The notes below the pieces were generated by a model. It worked only from the letters and a program-made list of their open reading frames with translations, did not search any database and was not told the DNA's origin. The position numbers were made by a program, and so were the translations under genes. Source: Pseudobdellovibrionaceae bacterium (GTDB taxonomy: Bacteria > Bdellovibrionota > Bdellovibrionia > Bdellovibrionales > JAMPXM01). From it: 5,754 nucleotides of DNA. The stretch covers positions 1 through 5,754 of the forward strand of contig CAJYOV010000499.1 of assembly GCA_913776405.1 (NCBI GenBank). Reading direction: 5' to 3'. Numbering within the stretch: position 1 is the first letter of the stretch; the number at the start of each line of letters is the position of its first letter. This document shows positions 1 through 5,456 of the stretch, piece by piece.

Positions 1-762
1 GAACGCATCTTGAAATGCAGTTAGCTTACATTCCAAAGCGGAGGCCTTTTCGCCGCCAACCGCAGTCTGAATTTCTTTGAGCATTTCTTCAAAGCTCGTG
101 AACTTATCACGCTGCGCCTGACACATGTCGCCCGCGTGAATACCTGTACCGTCGGTGTTCTCGTTGAGCATCTTTTTGGGCTGCTCAATCGACGACGACA
201 CGGTCACGTACTTCTGAGTCTTCGGATTCAAAATCATCAGCATCGACACCGTGCCTTTTTCGCGGCGTTGGGTGTATTCGAGGTGCGTGAAGTTGCCGCG
301 GTAGGGGCGGTAGGCTTTTGCTGTTAATGAGCCGCGTGTGACTTCGTAGACGTCGGCGGTTCCGTCGCCGTCTTCGTCAACGATGATTTCGCGGAAGTCG
401 CCGCGCGTGATCGTGCGTGACTTCAAGCGGTTACCTTTACCTTTAACTTCGACGACATTAAAGTCGCCGCGTTTGCCGAAAGACTTCGGCATCACGCTCG
501 AGAGAGCCGCTTTCGGAGACATCTTATCTGAGAATTCAACTTGAGAATTTGCTGCACGCGCTTTCGATGGAACCGCGCGAGTCATTGATTGAGGAGTGCG
601 TCCACGCTTCGTTGCTGCTTTTGATTTTACGCGTTCAGCAGCACCGGGTGTCGCGACAAATCCACGCCGCGCTTGCGGTTTTTCGTTGCGCGCGTACGCC
701 GTCGCTGGGCAAGCAAGCAACGCAGACAGCGCTACACTGAGTGCACGTTTGAAAACGAGCAT
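1..762 (-). CDS. Secreted protein of unknown function with DxDxDG motif, partial (C-terminus beyond window)
   Basis: An open frame runs on the minus strand from ATG at 762-760 to the left edge without a stop: 254 codons, with the C-terminus missing. The start is supported by AAGGA (minus strand, 772-768) five bases upstream. Residues 1-24 form a signal peptide: K5-R6, a hydrophobic stretch of residues 7-17, then AYA at 22-24 before R25, a typical signal peptidase I site. L15-L16-A17-C18 could instead be a weak lipobox. Residues 25-75 are basic and low in complexity, probably disordered. A folded region follows, with an acidic loop at 129-140 (D129, D131, D133, G134, D137, E140) resembling an EF-hand or thrombospondin type 3 calcium loop. 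C214 and C245 could form a disulfide. I do not recognise the family. It is divergent from the secreted gene at 1138, with a repeat-filled gap between. An exported, possibly calcium-binding role is inference. Confidence 0.85.
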   Translation of the reverse strand, partial: MLVFKRALSVALSALLACPATAYARNEKPQARRGFVATPGAAERVKSKAATKRGRTPQSMTRAVPSKARAANSQVEFSDKMSPKAALSSVMPKSFGKRGDFNVVEVKGKGNRLKSRTITRGDFREIIVDEDGDGTADVYEVTRGSLTAKAYRPYRGNFTHLEYTQRREKGTVSMLMILNPKTQKYVTVSSSIEQPKKMLNENTDGTGIHAGDMCQAQRDKFTSFEEMLKEIQTAVGGEKASALECKLTAFQDAF

Positions 763-825
763 ATGGATCCTTCATCAAATGACGTACAACAACAATCCAC
801 TCTTCGGTCTGTGTCCGGCATTTAT

Positions 826-880
826 TGAGACATTCATTTCAGGACTGAGACATTCGTCTTGGAACGTCTCACGCTGAGAC
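826..880. repeat. TGAGAC repeat cluster: two 20-bp tandem units plus a short palindrome
   Basis: TGAGACATTC occurs at 826-835 and again at 846-855, exactly 20 bp apart. The two 20-bp units (826-845 and 846-865) match at 15 of 20 positions. Next comes the palindrome GTCTCA-CGC-TGAGAC at 866-880. The six-base word therefore appears three times forward and once inverted in 55 bp. Flanking GTGTC (811-815) and GACAC (878-882) form a short outer inverted pair. It could be an array of regulator binding sites for the leftward gene, or the remnant of an insertion-sequence end with several transposase sites. The sequence alone does not decide. Confidence 0.5.
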
Positions 881-886
881 ACCGAT

Positions 887-925
887 GGTGCCAGGTCCTG
901 TTCGTGGGCGCAGTGCGACCACGAA
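887..925. repeat. Truncated copy of the GGTGCCAGG hairpin repeat (copy 1a)
   Basis: Bases 887-907 match the left arm of the complete copy that follows, except for TG in place of GA at 899-900. The inner stem is present: TTCGTGG (901-907) pairs with CCACGAA (919-925), with CGC/GCG further in and a three-base loop (912-914). The outer half of the right arm is missing. Where it should continue, the next copy begins instead. The left ends of the two copies (887 and 927) are 40 bp apart. Confidence 0.65.
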
Positions 926-982
926 AGGTGCCAGGTCCGATTCGTGGAAGCGGCGCGACCACGAATCGGACCTGGCACCTTT
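924..982. repeat. Palindromic hairpin repeat, GGTGCCAGG family (copy 1b)
   Basis: Perfect 24-bp arms (924-947 and 959-982) surround an 11-base centre, in which GC (950-951) can also pair with GC (955-956). The ends read AAAGGTGCCAGG and CCTGGCACCTTT. From 927 onward the sequence is nearly identical to the copy at 1719-1779, including the central GAAGCGGCGC. A T run (980-983) follows the stem on the plus strand, so rightward transcription could terminate here. Its place between divergent genes makes terminator duty less likely than at the 1719 copy. A non-autonomous REP- or MITE-like element is the best guess. Confidence 0.85.
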
Positions 983-1068
983 TGGCAGCCCCTGTCCAAT
1001 CAGTGAACAGCTCGAATCGAAGTGATTGCAGCTAAAGGCCGGCGTGAATGTTGGAAAGACAGTGATAC

Positions 1069-1108
1069 GAGTCCCGCGGATCTGAACCCCCCGTCACCCG
1101 CGGGACTC
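1069..1108 (+). promoter_or_regulatory. GC-rich hairpin in the probable 5' leader of the gene at 1138
   Basis: GAGTCCCGCGG (1069-1079) and CCGCGGGACTC (1098-1108) form a perfect 11-bp stem around an 18-base loop (1080-1097) that contains six Cs in a row. An eight-C tract (1110-1117) follows, and the AGGAG of the downstream gene begins 17 bases after the stem. No T run follows, so this is not a standard intrinsic terminator. It may be a leader structure affecting mRNA stability or translation, or an operator if transcription starts downstream of it. The structure is certain as sequence; the role is inference. Confidence 0.45.
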
Positions 1109-1137
1109 TCCCCCCCCTCTCATGAGGAGCTTTTGCG

Positions 1138-1716
1138 ATGAAGATGAGCCACTTACTTCTTGGTAGCCTGATTGCGGCGGTTAGTTTCTTTGCGACTCAT
1201 GCGCAAGCGAAACAACGTTTGCCAGCACCAATTGAAGAGCCCATCAAAGGCGCAAAGATTATCGCGATTAGCGATCTCTACAATAACAGCCGCAATCTTG
1301 AAGAAGTCGGCCAAGTGGTCGACGAAGTTCTTCTTCGTTCGCACCTGTCGCAACAGTCACGCCCGCAAACGAATATTTTCAGCGTCGTCCGTAACGGTGT
1401 CGTTGAATTCAATGAGCGCGCAGACGTGAAGACTCTCTCGAAAGCGATGATCATCTATCTTGCGCAAACTCGCATTTGCGACATCAATGTTTTCGGTGAA
1501 TGCGTGATTTACGATCGCCGCGCGAATGACGACCTTCATGTCTTTGTCATCGGCTCTCAGATGTGGCCAGACGGAACGCATGAGTTCATTCAAAGTACTT
1601 TCGACACACGCCTTACACGTGAGTCGTCGGGCCTTCTCTGGCGCTTAGTAAACGGCGTTCAGAAATCTATCAAAGAGCGCAAAGTTCTCTTCACGCGCTC
1701 GACTCAATACTTCTAA
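1138..1716 (+). CDS. Small secreted protein of unknown function
   Basis: The frame encodes 192 residues from ATG 1138, with AGGAG at 1125-1129 giving an eight-base spacer. A second ATG at 1144 would sit 14 bases from that site and is less likely. Residues 1-24 are a clear signal peptide: K2, a hydrophobic core over residues 6-19, and AQA at 22-24 before K25. The mature protein of about 168 residues has no further membrane segment. C114 and C122 (RIC...GEC) are close enough for a disulfide, in keeping with export to the periplasm or beyond. The middle section (residues 80-140) alternates hydrophobic and charged stretches typical of beta structure. I do not recognise the family. A 1069-1108 hairpin precedes it and the palindrome at 1719 follows the stop by two bases. 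The leftward neighbour gene is also secreted, but no shared function can be shown. Confidence 0.82.
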   Translation: MKMSHLLLGSLIAAVSFFATHAQAKQRLPAPIEEPIKGAKIIAISDLYNNSRNLEEVGQVVDEVLLRSHLSQQSRPQTNIFSVVRNGVVEFNERADVKTLSKAMIIYLAQTRICDINVFGECVIYDRRANDDLHVFVIGSQMWPDGTHEFIQSTFDTRLTRESSGLLWRLVNGVQKSIKERKVLFTRSTQYF

Positions 1717-1718
1717 GA

Positions 1719-1779
1719 AAAAGGTGCCAGGTCCGATTTGTAGAAGCGGCGCTTCTACAAATCGGACCTGGCACCTTTT
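1719..1779. repeat. Palindromic hairpin repeat, GGTGCCAGG family (copy 2)
   Basis: Perfect 29-bp arms (1719-1747 and 1751-1779) flank a three-base loop (1748-1750). It shares ends and central GAAGCGGCGC with copy 1b at 924-982. Where they differ inside the stem, both partners change together: C943/G963 becomes T1739/A1759, and G946/C960 becomes A1742/T1756. It also pairs at 1744-1745 with 1753-1754, where copy 1b is mismatched. The repeat begins two bases after the stop of the gene at 1138, and its other end contributes to the stop codon of the FAH gene. Confidence 0.92.
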
Positions 1780-1782
1780 AGG
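1719..1782. terminator. Probable bidirectional intrinsic terminator formed by repeat copy 2
   Basis: The 29-bp stem lies between two convergent genes. Its outermost pairs are A-T, so a T run closes the hairpin on both strands: ACCTTTT on the plus strand and ACCTTTTTC on the minus strand. Both genes could therefore end transcription here. The stem is much longer than usual terminators and the T runs pair with A runs, so efficiency is uncertain. The terminator role is inferred from position and structure. Confidence 0.6.
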
Positions 1783-2758
1783 CCTGAATGACTTTCTGGT
1801 CGATGGTGCCGAAGAGGTTGTGACCTCGTGAATCGTGCATCTCCATCTTGATGCGGTCGCCGACTTTCATGAATGGCGTTGTCGGCTTGCCGTCTTTGAT
1901 CGTTTCGATCATGCGCACTTCTGCCAAACAGCTTGAACCCACTTTAGGATCTTCGTTCGAGACCGTGCCGCTTCCGATGATGGTGCCCGGACCAAGATTT
2001 CGTGTCTTCGCCGCATGCGCGATGAGCTGACCGAAGTGGAAATGCATTTCACCGGCGTTCGCTTTACCGAAAGTTTCGCCGTTATACTCAACGTTGAGTG
2101 GCAAGTGAACGCGGCCCTCTTTCCAAGCCTCACCTAATTCATCGAGTGTGACTGCAAACGGTGCAAACGCCGACGAAGGTTTCGATTGGAAGAAGCCAAA
2201 GCCTTGCGCAAGCTCTGCGGGAATCAAACCGCGAAGAGACACATCGTTCACGATAACAACGAGAAGAACCTTTTCTAGCGCCGCTTCTGGCGACGTGCCC
2301 ATCGGCACAAAATCAGTAACGACGGCAACCTCACCTTCGAAGTCCGTGCCGTGTGCGAAATCGACTTGCGGGATCGGCTCACGAGGTGCAAGGAAATCGT
2401 CGCTGCCACCTTGATACATGAGTGGAACGGTCGTGAGCGTTTCGGGGAGTGGAGCATTTCGCGCCATACGCACGAGCTTCACGTGTTGAATAAATGCAGA
2501 CCCATCGGCCCACTGAAAAGCACGCGGAAGGGGTGAATGAAATTCGGCTTCATCAACTTCGAAACAATCCGTGCGACGATTCGCCTCGAGCTCGTTGAAG
2601 AGTGTCTCAAGAAGCGGCTTCGCTTGCGCCCAGTTTTCAATCGCATCACGGAGAGTCGGCGCAACATGGGTCGCACGAACCGCACGGCGATTATCGCGGC
2701 TCACCACGACCAACTCACCATCACGCTTATTCGCGATCTTCAAAGACCCCAATTTCAT
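1778..2758 (-). CDS. fahA: Fumarylacetoacetate hydrolase family protein (probable fumarylacetoacetase)
   Basis: This 326-residue cytosolic enzyme of the FAH superfamily probably cleaves fumarylacetoacetate to fumarate and acetoacetate, the last step of tyrosine/homogentisate breakdown. The N-terminal part (about 1-75) resembles the short N-terminal domain of the ~330-residue bacterial class; the catalytic FAA_hydrolase domain follows (about 80-320). Visible family motifs are LMYQGGSDDF (113-122), FEGEVAVV with likely metal ligands E141 and E143, NDVSLR with D172 as a further ligand, QSKPSS with K193, and GSGTVSNED (262-270). I see no clear counterpart of the catalytic His of the animal enzyme in the 120-135 loop. 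The ATG at 2758 has GAGGAG (minus strand, 2769-2764) five bases upstream. The divergent neighbour is maiA, the preceding pathway step, which favours fumarylacetoacetase over other acylpyruvate hydrolases. The gene is bracketed by palindromic repeats, and its stop codon overlaps the left one. Confidence 0.9.
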   Translation of the reverse strand: MKLGSLKIANKRDGELVVVSRDNRRAVRATHVAPTLRDAIENWAQAKPLLETLFNELEANRRTDCFEVDEAEFHSPLPRAFQWADGSAFIQHVKLVRMARNAPLPETLTTVPLMYQGGSDDFLAPREPIPQVDFAHGTDFEGEVAVVTDFVPMGTSPEAALEKVLLVVIVNDVSLRGLIPAELAQGFGFFQSKPSSAFAPFAVTLDELGEAWKEGRVHLPLNVEYNGETFGKANAGEMHFHFGQLIAHAAKTRNLGPGTIIGSGTVSNEDPKVGSSCLAEVRMIETIKDGKPTTPFMKVGDRIKMEMHDSRGHNLFGTIDQKVIQA

Positions 2759-2776
2759 ACCTACTCCTCTGTTCCG

Positions 2777-2853
2777 GAGGGTGCCAGGCTCCTTTTTGAA
2801 GACCGCCGCGTCAATGTGACGCGGCGGTCTTCAAAAAGGAGCCTGGCACCCTC
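2777..2853. repeat. Palindromic hairpin repeat with GGTGCCAGG ends and a different core (copy 3)
   Basis: The arms 2777-2813 and 2817-2853 are perfect complements over 37 bp, with a three-base loop (ATG, 2814-2816). The outer part keeps GGTGCCAGG...CCTGGCACC of copies 1 and 2, but the interior is unrelated to theirs (CTCCTTTTTGAAGACCGCCG in the left arm). It sits between the divergent FAH and maiA genes, 18 bases from the FAH start codon and 44 from the maiA start codon. No T run follows on either side, so it does not look like a terminator. The absence of any mismatch over 37 bp suggests recent arrival or active upkeep. Confidence 0.92.
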
Positions 2854-2897
2854 AAAAGCCGTTGGCTTCAGCTCGAATTTCAAACCAATAATTAGCA

Positions 2898-3554
2898 ATG
2901 AATACTTTCGTACTCTACAACTATTTCCGCTCTTCGGCCTCCTATCGCGTGCGTATCGCACTCAATCTCAAGCAGATTCGATATGACTACAAAGCTATCC
3001 ATTTAATTAATAACGGCGGCGAGCAGCACTCGGCGGAGTACGGTCGACTTAACCCGAGCCACGACGTACCGACTCTCGTGCACAACGGGAAGCCGATAGG
3101 ACAATCCGTCGCGATCATCGAATACCTCGACGAAGTTGAAACGTATCAGCCGTTGTTTCCGAAAGATCCGTACAAGCGAGCGCTCATTCGCCAAGCGTGC
3201 GAGATCGTCAACAGCGGCGTGCAACCGCTTGGAAATTTAAGACCGCTTGCTGAATTATCGAAACGCTTCGGTGCGACGGATGAACAAAAGCGCGATTGGT
3301 CGATTCACTGGATCGACTACGGATTTCGCACGCTCGAAAACTTTCTCGTGAATCACGCAGGCAAATTTTCGTTTGGCGATGAAGTGACGGCAGCTGATTG
3401 TTTTGTGATGGCTCAATTGTACGCGGCCGAAAGATTCAATCTCTCACTCGAGCCGTACCCAACACTGAAACGCATTCACGAGACTTGCTCGAAGATTGAA
3501 GCGTTCAGAAATGCGCATCCCGATTATCAGCCGGATTCTCCGAAGAAGACTTGA
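2898..3554 (+). CDS. maiA: Maleylacetoacetate isomerase (zeta-class glutathione transferase)
   Basis: The 218-residue cytosolic enzyme isomerises maleylacetoacetate to fumarylacetoacetate using glutathione, feeding the divergent FAH gene product. It has the usual length for the family. The N-terminal thioredoxin-like domain (about 1-82) carries the zeta signature SSASYRVRIAL (12-22) with the conserved serines S12, S13 and S15. The cis-proline is P58 in DVPTL, and Q69-S70 would bind the gamma-glutamyl group. The C-terminal helical domain (about 90-212) contains VNSGVQPLGN and the ADCF segment. Position 14 is Ala where the human enzyme has Cys, a common state in bacterial members. The ATG at 2898 fits the family N-terminus, but no Shine-Dalgarno sequence precedes it. 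AATAAT at 2887-2892 lies five bases upstream, so a leaderless transcript is possible. It converges on ctaA with only 23 bases between stops and no visible terminator. Confidence 0.94.
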   Translation: MNTFVLYNYFRSSASYRVRIALNLKQIRYDYKAIHLINNGGEQHSAEYGRLNPSHDVPTLVHNGKPIGQSVAIIEYLDEVETYQPLFPKDPYKRALIRQACEIVNSGVQPLGNLRPLAELSKRFGATDEQKRDWSIHWIDYGFRTLENFLVNHAGKFSFGDEVTAADCFVMAQLYAAERFNLSLEPYPTLKRIHETCSKIEAFRNAHPDYQPDSPKKT

Positions 3555-3577
3555 GTTTTTCTATCGGAGGAGAGCTG

Positions 3578-4510
3578 TTAAAACGTAATCGACTGTCGAG
3601 CGCGGCGAACGACGAAATACAAATGGAGTGTCGTCGCGAAAAGGAGAAGTGCGATCGTCTGGTGTGGAACCGCAAGATACGGCGGGATCATGAACTTCAA
3701 ATTCAAGACACCCAATAAGATCTGCATGAACACCACGAACATCATGAAACGAGCGACGCGCAGAAGTTGCGGCGTGACCCAGTGAGTGGTGCTCTTCAAT
3801 TGAATGATAAGGCCGGTCAGGAAGATGCCGGCGGCAAGCGCGTAAGCCATAAAGCGGTGTACGACTTGAAGTCCGATCGGGCCAGAGAGAGTCGGCACCC
3901 ACTGCCCGTTACAAAGCGGCCAATCTAAACAGACGCTGCCTGCGAATGTCGAGGCCACCAGACCGCCGATTGCGATTTGCATGAATACTGCAATTGGTGC
4001 GATCCACGCAAACAACTCAAGCGGCGCCGGAAACATCTCAAGTGGGCGCTGAACTTTGTTCGAGAGTGAAATGAACATCCAGTAAACGGATGCAAAGAGC
4101 GACGTCGCCAGAAGAAGGTGTGCTGTGACGGCAACTTCGCGAACTTGGTGCAAAACCGTGATCGCGCCCATTGCGATAATCGCCGGCAAGAAGAGGCAGC
4201 CGAGAAACGCGCCCCACTTCACACCTTTTGGCATGTTCGCAGTTTTGAAAGCGAAGATTGCGCAGAACAAGAAATCGATCGCAACGAGACCTGCGTCTGC
4301 CCGGTGAACGAATTCAAACCAAACGCCCGGGTGAAAATCGGGAATCACCTTACCGAAACAAAGCGGCCAATCCGGGCACGCAAGGCCCGCACCCATGATG
4401 CGAACACTCGCACCGAGTGCCATCAGCACGATGATCATACCAAGTAAGAACTTGAGTGCGAGTTTGAAACGCGGGTATGGATTTTCAGAGTAGCGATGGA
4501 TTTGATTCAT
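3578..4510 (-). CDS. ctaA: Heme A synthase (COX15/CtaA)
   Basis: This 310-residue inner-membrane protein oxidises the C8 methyl of heme O to the formyl of heme A, the cofactor of aa3-type cytochrome oxidase. About eight hydrophobic segments are visible, arranged as two similar halves. Each half carries a Cys pair in an outer loop: ACPDWPLC (C45, C51) and VCLDWPLC (C194, C200). Heme-ligand histidines follow the family pattern: E66-x-x-H69-R and H131 in the first half, H218-R and H283 in the second. Two cysteine pairs place it with the CtaA type known from Bacillus rather than the cysteine-free alphaproteobacterial/mitochondrial type. The ATG at 4510 lies one base after the ctaB stop (TGA-G-ATG) with only a weak AGGG upstream, so translation is probably coupled to ctaB. 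The length and motifs are complete, so it should be functional. Confidence 0.96.
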   Translation of the reverse strand: MNQIHRYSENPYPRFKLALKFLLGMIIVLMALGASVRIMGAGLACPDWPLCFGKVIPDFHPGVWFEFVHRADAGLVAIDFLFCAIFAFKTANMPKGVKWGAFLGCLFLPAIIAMGAITVLHQVREVAVTAHLLLATSLFASVYWMFISLSNKVQRPLEMFPAPLELFAWIAPIAVFMQIAIGGLVASTFAGSVCLDWPLCNGQWVPTLSGPIGLQVVHRFMAYALAAGIFLTGLIIQLKSTTHWVTPQLLRVARFMMFVVFMQILLGVLNLKFMIPPYLAVPHQTIALLLFATTLHLYFVVRRARQSITF

Positions 4511-4511
4511 C

Positions 4512-5456
4512 TCACGAGCCCTGCGCCTGGAAGTAGCGGTGCCATTTGTCGATCACCGGTGCGATCAGGAAGACGAGAATTGAAAAGTTCGTCCAAAGGA
4601 AGAACGGTAGCCAACGCTGACCACCACCCGCTTTGTAGTAACGAAGAAATTCGTAGAGGATCTTGAACGCAAACGGAATCACGACGAGACCGTAAACCCA
4701 GTATACGCCAATGAACCAAGGCGCCGCGATCGCAAGCGCCACGTACGCAAACATGTAGAGACCCATGTGGAACAACGTTGCTTCTGTGCCGATCGCAACG
4801 GGAAGCACAGGGAATTTACCGAGCTTGTAATCGTCTTTGAATCGAATCGCGAGAGCCCAAAAGTGCGGCATCTGCCACAAGAACAAAAGCATGAACACGT
4901 AGATCAACTCCGGATTGATGAGTCGATCGGTGTTCGCGGCATAGCCGATCACAACTGGCATCGCACCAGGAATGGCGCCAGGTACCGCGCCGAACGCGAG
5001 CTTCTTTTTCCAGTGGAGTGTGTAGAGGACATTGTAGAAGATCACGGTCACGAGACCTAAGATCGTCACCCACGGATACTCAACACCTTGAGGCATCACG
5101 AGCAAACCGCAGAGGCACCCAAAGATCACAAACACGACGCCTATGAACCAAGCTTGGAAACTTGAAACGCGACCACTTGGGATCGGACGTTTTGCCGTGC
5201 GAGGCATTTGTGAATCTTGCTTCCACTCTTGGGCTTGATTGATGGCGAACGAACCCGCCGAGAAGAAGTAGAGAGCCGCCATCGAAAGTGCGAGATGCGC
5301 AAGATTCAAAGGCTCATACGGTGGCCAGCTCAGGAAATAACCCGCAAGCCCGCTCACCAGAACGAACACTACTATTCCCGATTTCGTCAGATCCAAAAAG
5401 AGTCTCAAAACGACTGCCGCCTCTATGAAAAATGGCTGCCCAAGGTCTAACCCCAA
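4512..5456 (-). CDS. ctaB: Protoheme IX farnesyltransferase / heme O synthase (COX10/CtaB)
   Basis: This inner-membrane UbiA-family prenyltransferase adds a farnesyl group to heme B to give heme O, the substrate of the adjacent ctaA. The frame from TTG 5456 has 314 codons and some eight to nine hydrophobic segments. The first acidic motif is N73-x3-E77-x3-D81 followed by MPRTAKRP (84-91), the COX10 version of the prenyl-diphosphate site. The second is KDDYKLGKFPVLP (207-219). YNVLYT (141-146) and LWQMPHFWALA (193-203) are also typical. No ATG is available near the start, and an in-frame TGA lies three codons upstream of TTG 5456, so this is the longest possible form. TTG 5408 (residue 17), with AGAGG eleven bases upstream, would give the more usual family beginning RLFLDLTKSGIV. 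The exact start is therefore uncertain by about 16 residues. It lies first in a two-gene operon with ctaA. Confidence 0.95.
   Translation of the reverse strand: MGLDLGQPFFIEAAVVLRLFLDLTKSGIVVFVLVSGLAGYFLSWPPYEPLNLAHLALSMAALYFFSAGSFAINQAQEWKQDSQMPRTAKRPIPSGRVSSFQAWFIGVVFVIFGCLCGLLVMPQGVEYPWVTILGLVTVIFYNVLYTLHWKKKLAFGAVPGAIPGAMPVVIGYAANTDRLINPELIYVFMLLFLWQMPHFWALAIRFKDDYKLGKFPVLPVAIGTEATLFHMGLYMFAYVALAIAAPWFIGVYWVYGLVVIPFAFKILYEFLRYYKAGGGQRWLPFFLWTNFSILVFLIAPVIDKWHRYFQAQGS

Larger units (their letters stand above)
763..1137. other. Gene-free intergenic stretch between two divergent secreted-protein genes
   Basis: No convincing gene lies in these 375 bases. The short minus frame across 775-999 owes its length to the palindromic repeats. 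From left to right the stretch holds the ribosome binding site of the leftward gene, a TGAGAC repeat cluster (826-880), two fused copies of a hairpin repeat (887-982), about 85 bases in which I see nothing (983-1068), a GC-rich hairpin (1069-1108), an eight-C tract (1110-1117) and the AGGAG of the rightward gene (1125-1129). Promoters for both genes must lie here, but I could not pick convincing -35/-10 pairs by eye. Confidence 0.7.

Noticed and set aside
775..999. Minus-strand frame of 74 codons across the intergenic repeats
   Set aside because: It runs through both fused hairpin copies and the TGAGAC cluster. Palindromic repeats produce such frames without selection, and no ribosome binding site fits.
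887..2853. Reading the spaced palindromes as a CRISPR array
   Set aside because: The copies are far apart, lie between different genes, have no regular spacers, and no cas gene is present.
2537..2986. Plus-strand frame of 149 codons antisense to the FAH gene, crossing the palindrome into maiA
   Set aside because: It is opposite a well-supported enzyme gene and reads through copy 3. FAH motifs on the other strand explain the conservation.
2898..3554. Ala14 in place of the Cys of the human enzyme in the MaiA signature as a lost catalytic residue
   Set aside because: Bacterial maleylacetoacetate isomerases often have Ala here, and the serines needed for glutathione activation are intact.
3555..3577. 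Terminator between the convergent maiA and ctaA genes
   Set aside because: The 23-base gap has a short T run after the maiA stop but no stem before it.
4512..5456. Glu77 instead of Asp in the first acidic motif of CtaB as an unusual change
   Set aside because: COX10-type enzymes, including the human one, use Glu at this position, so it is within family variation.
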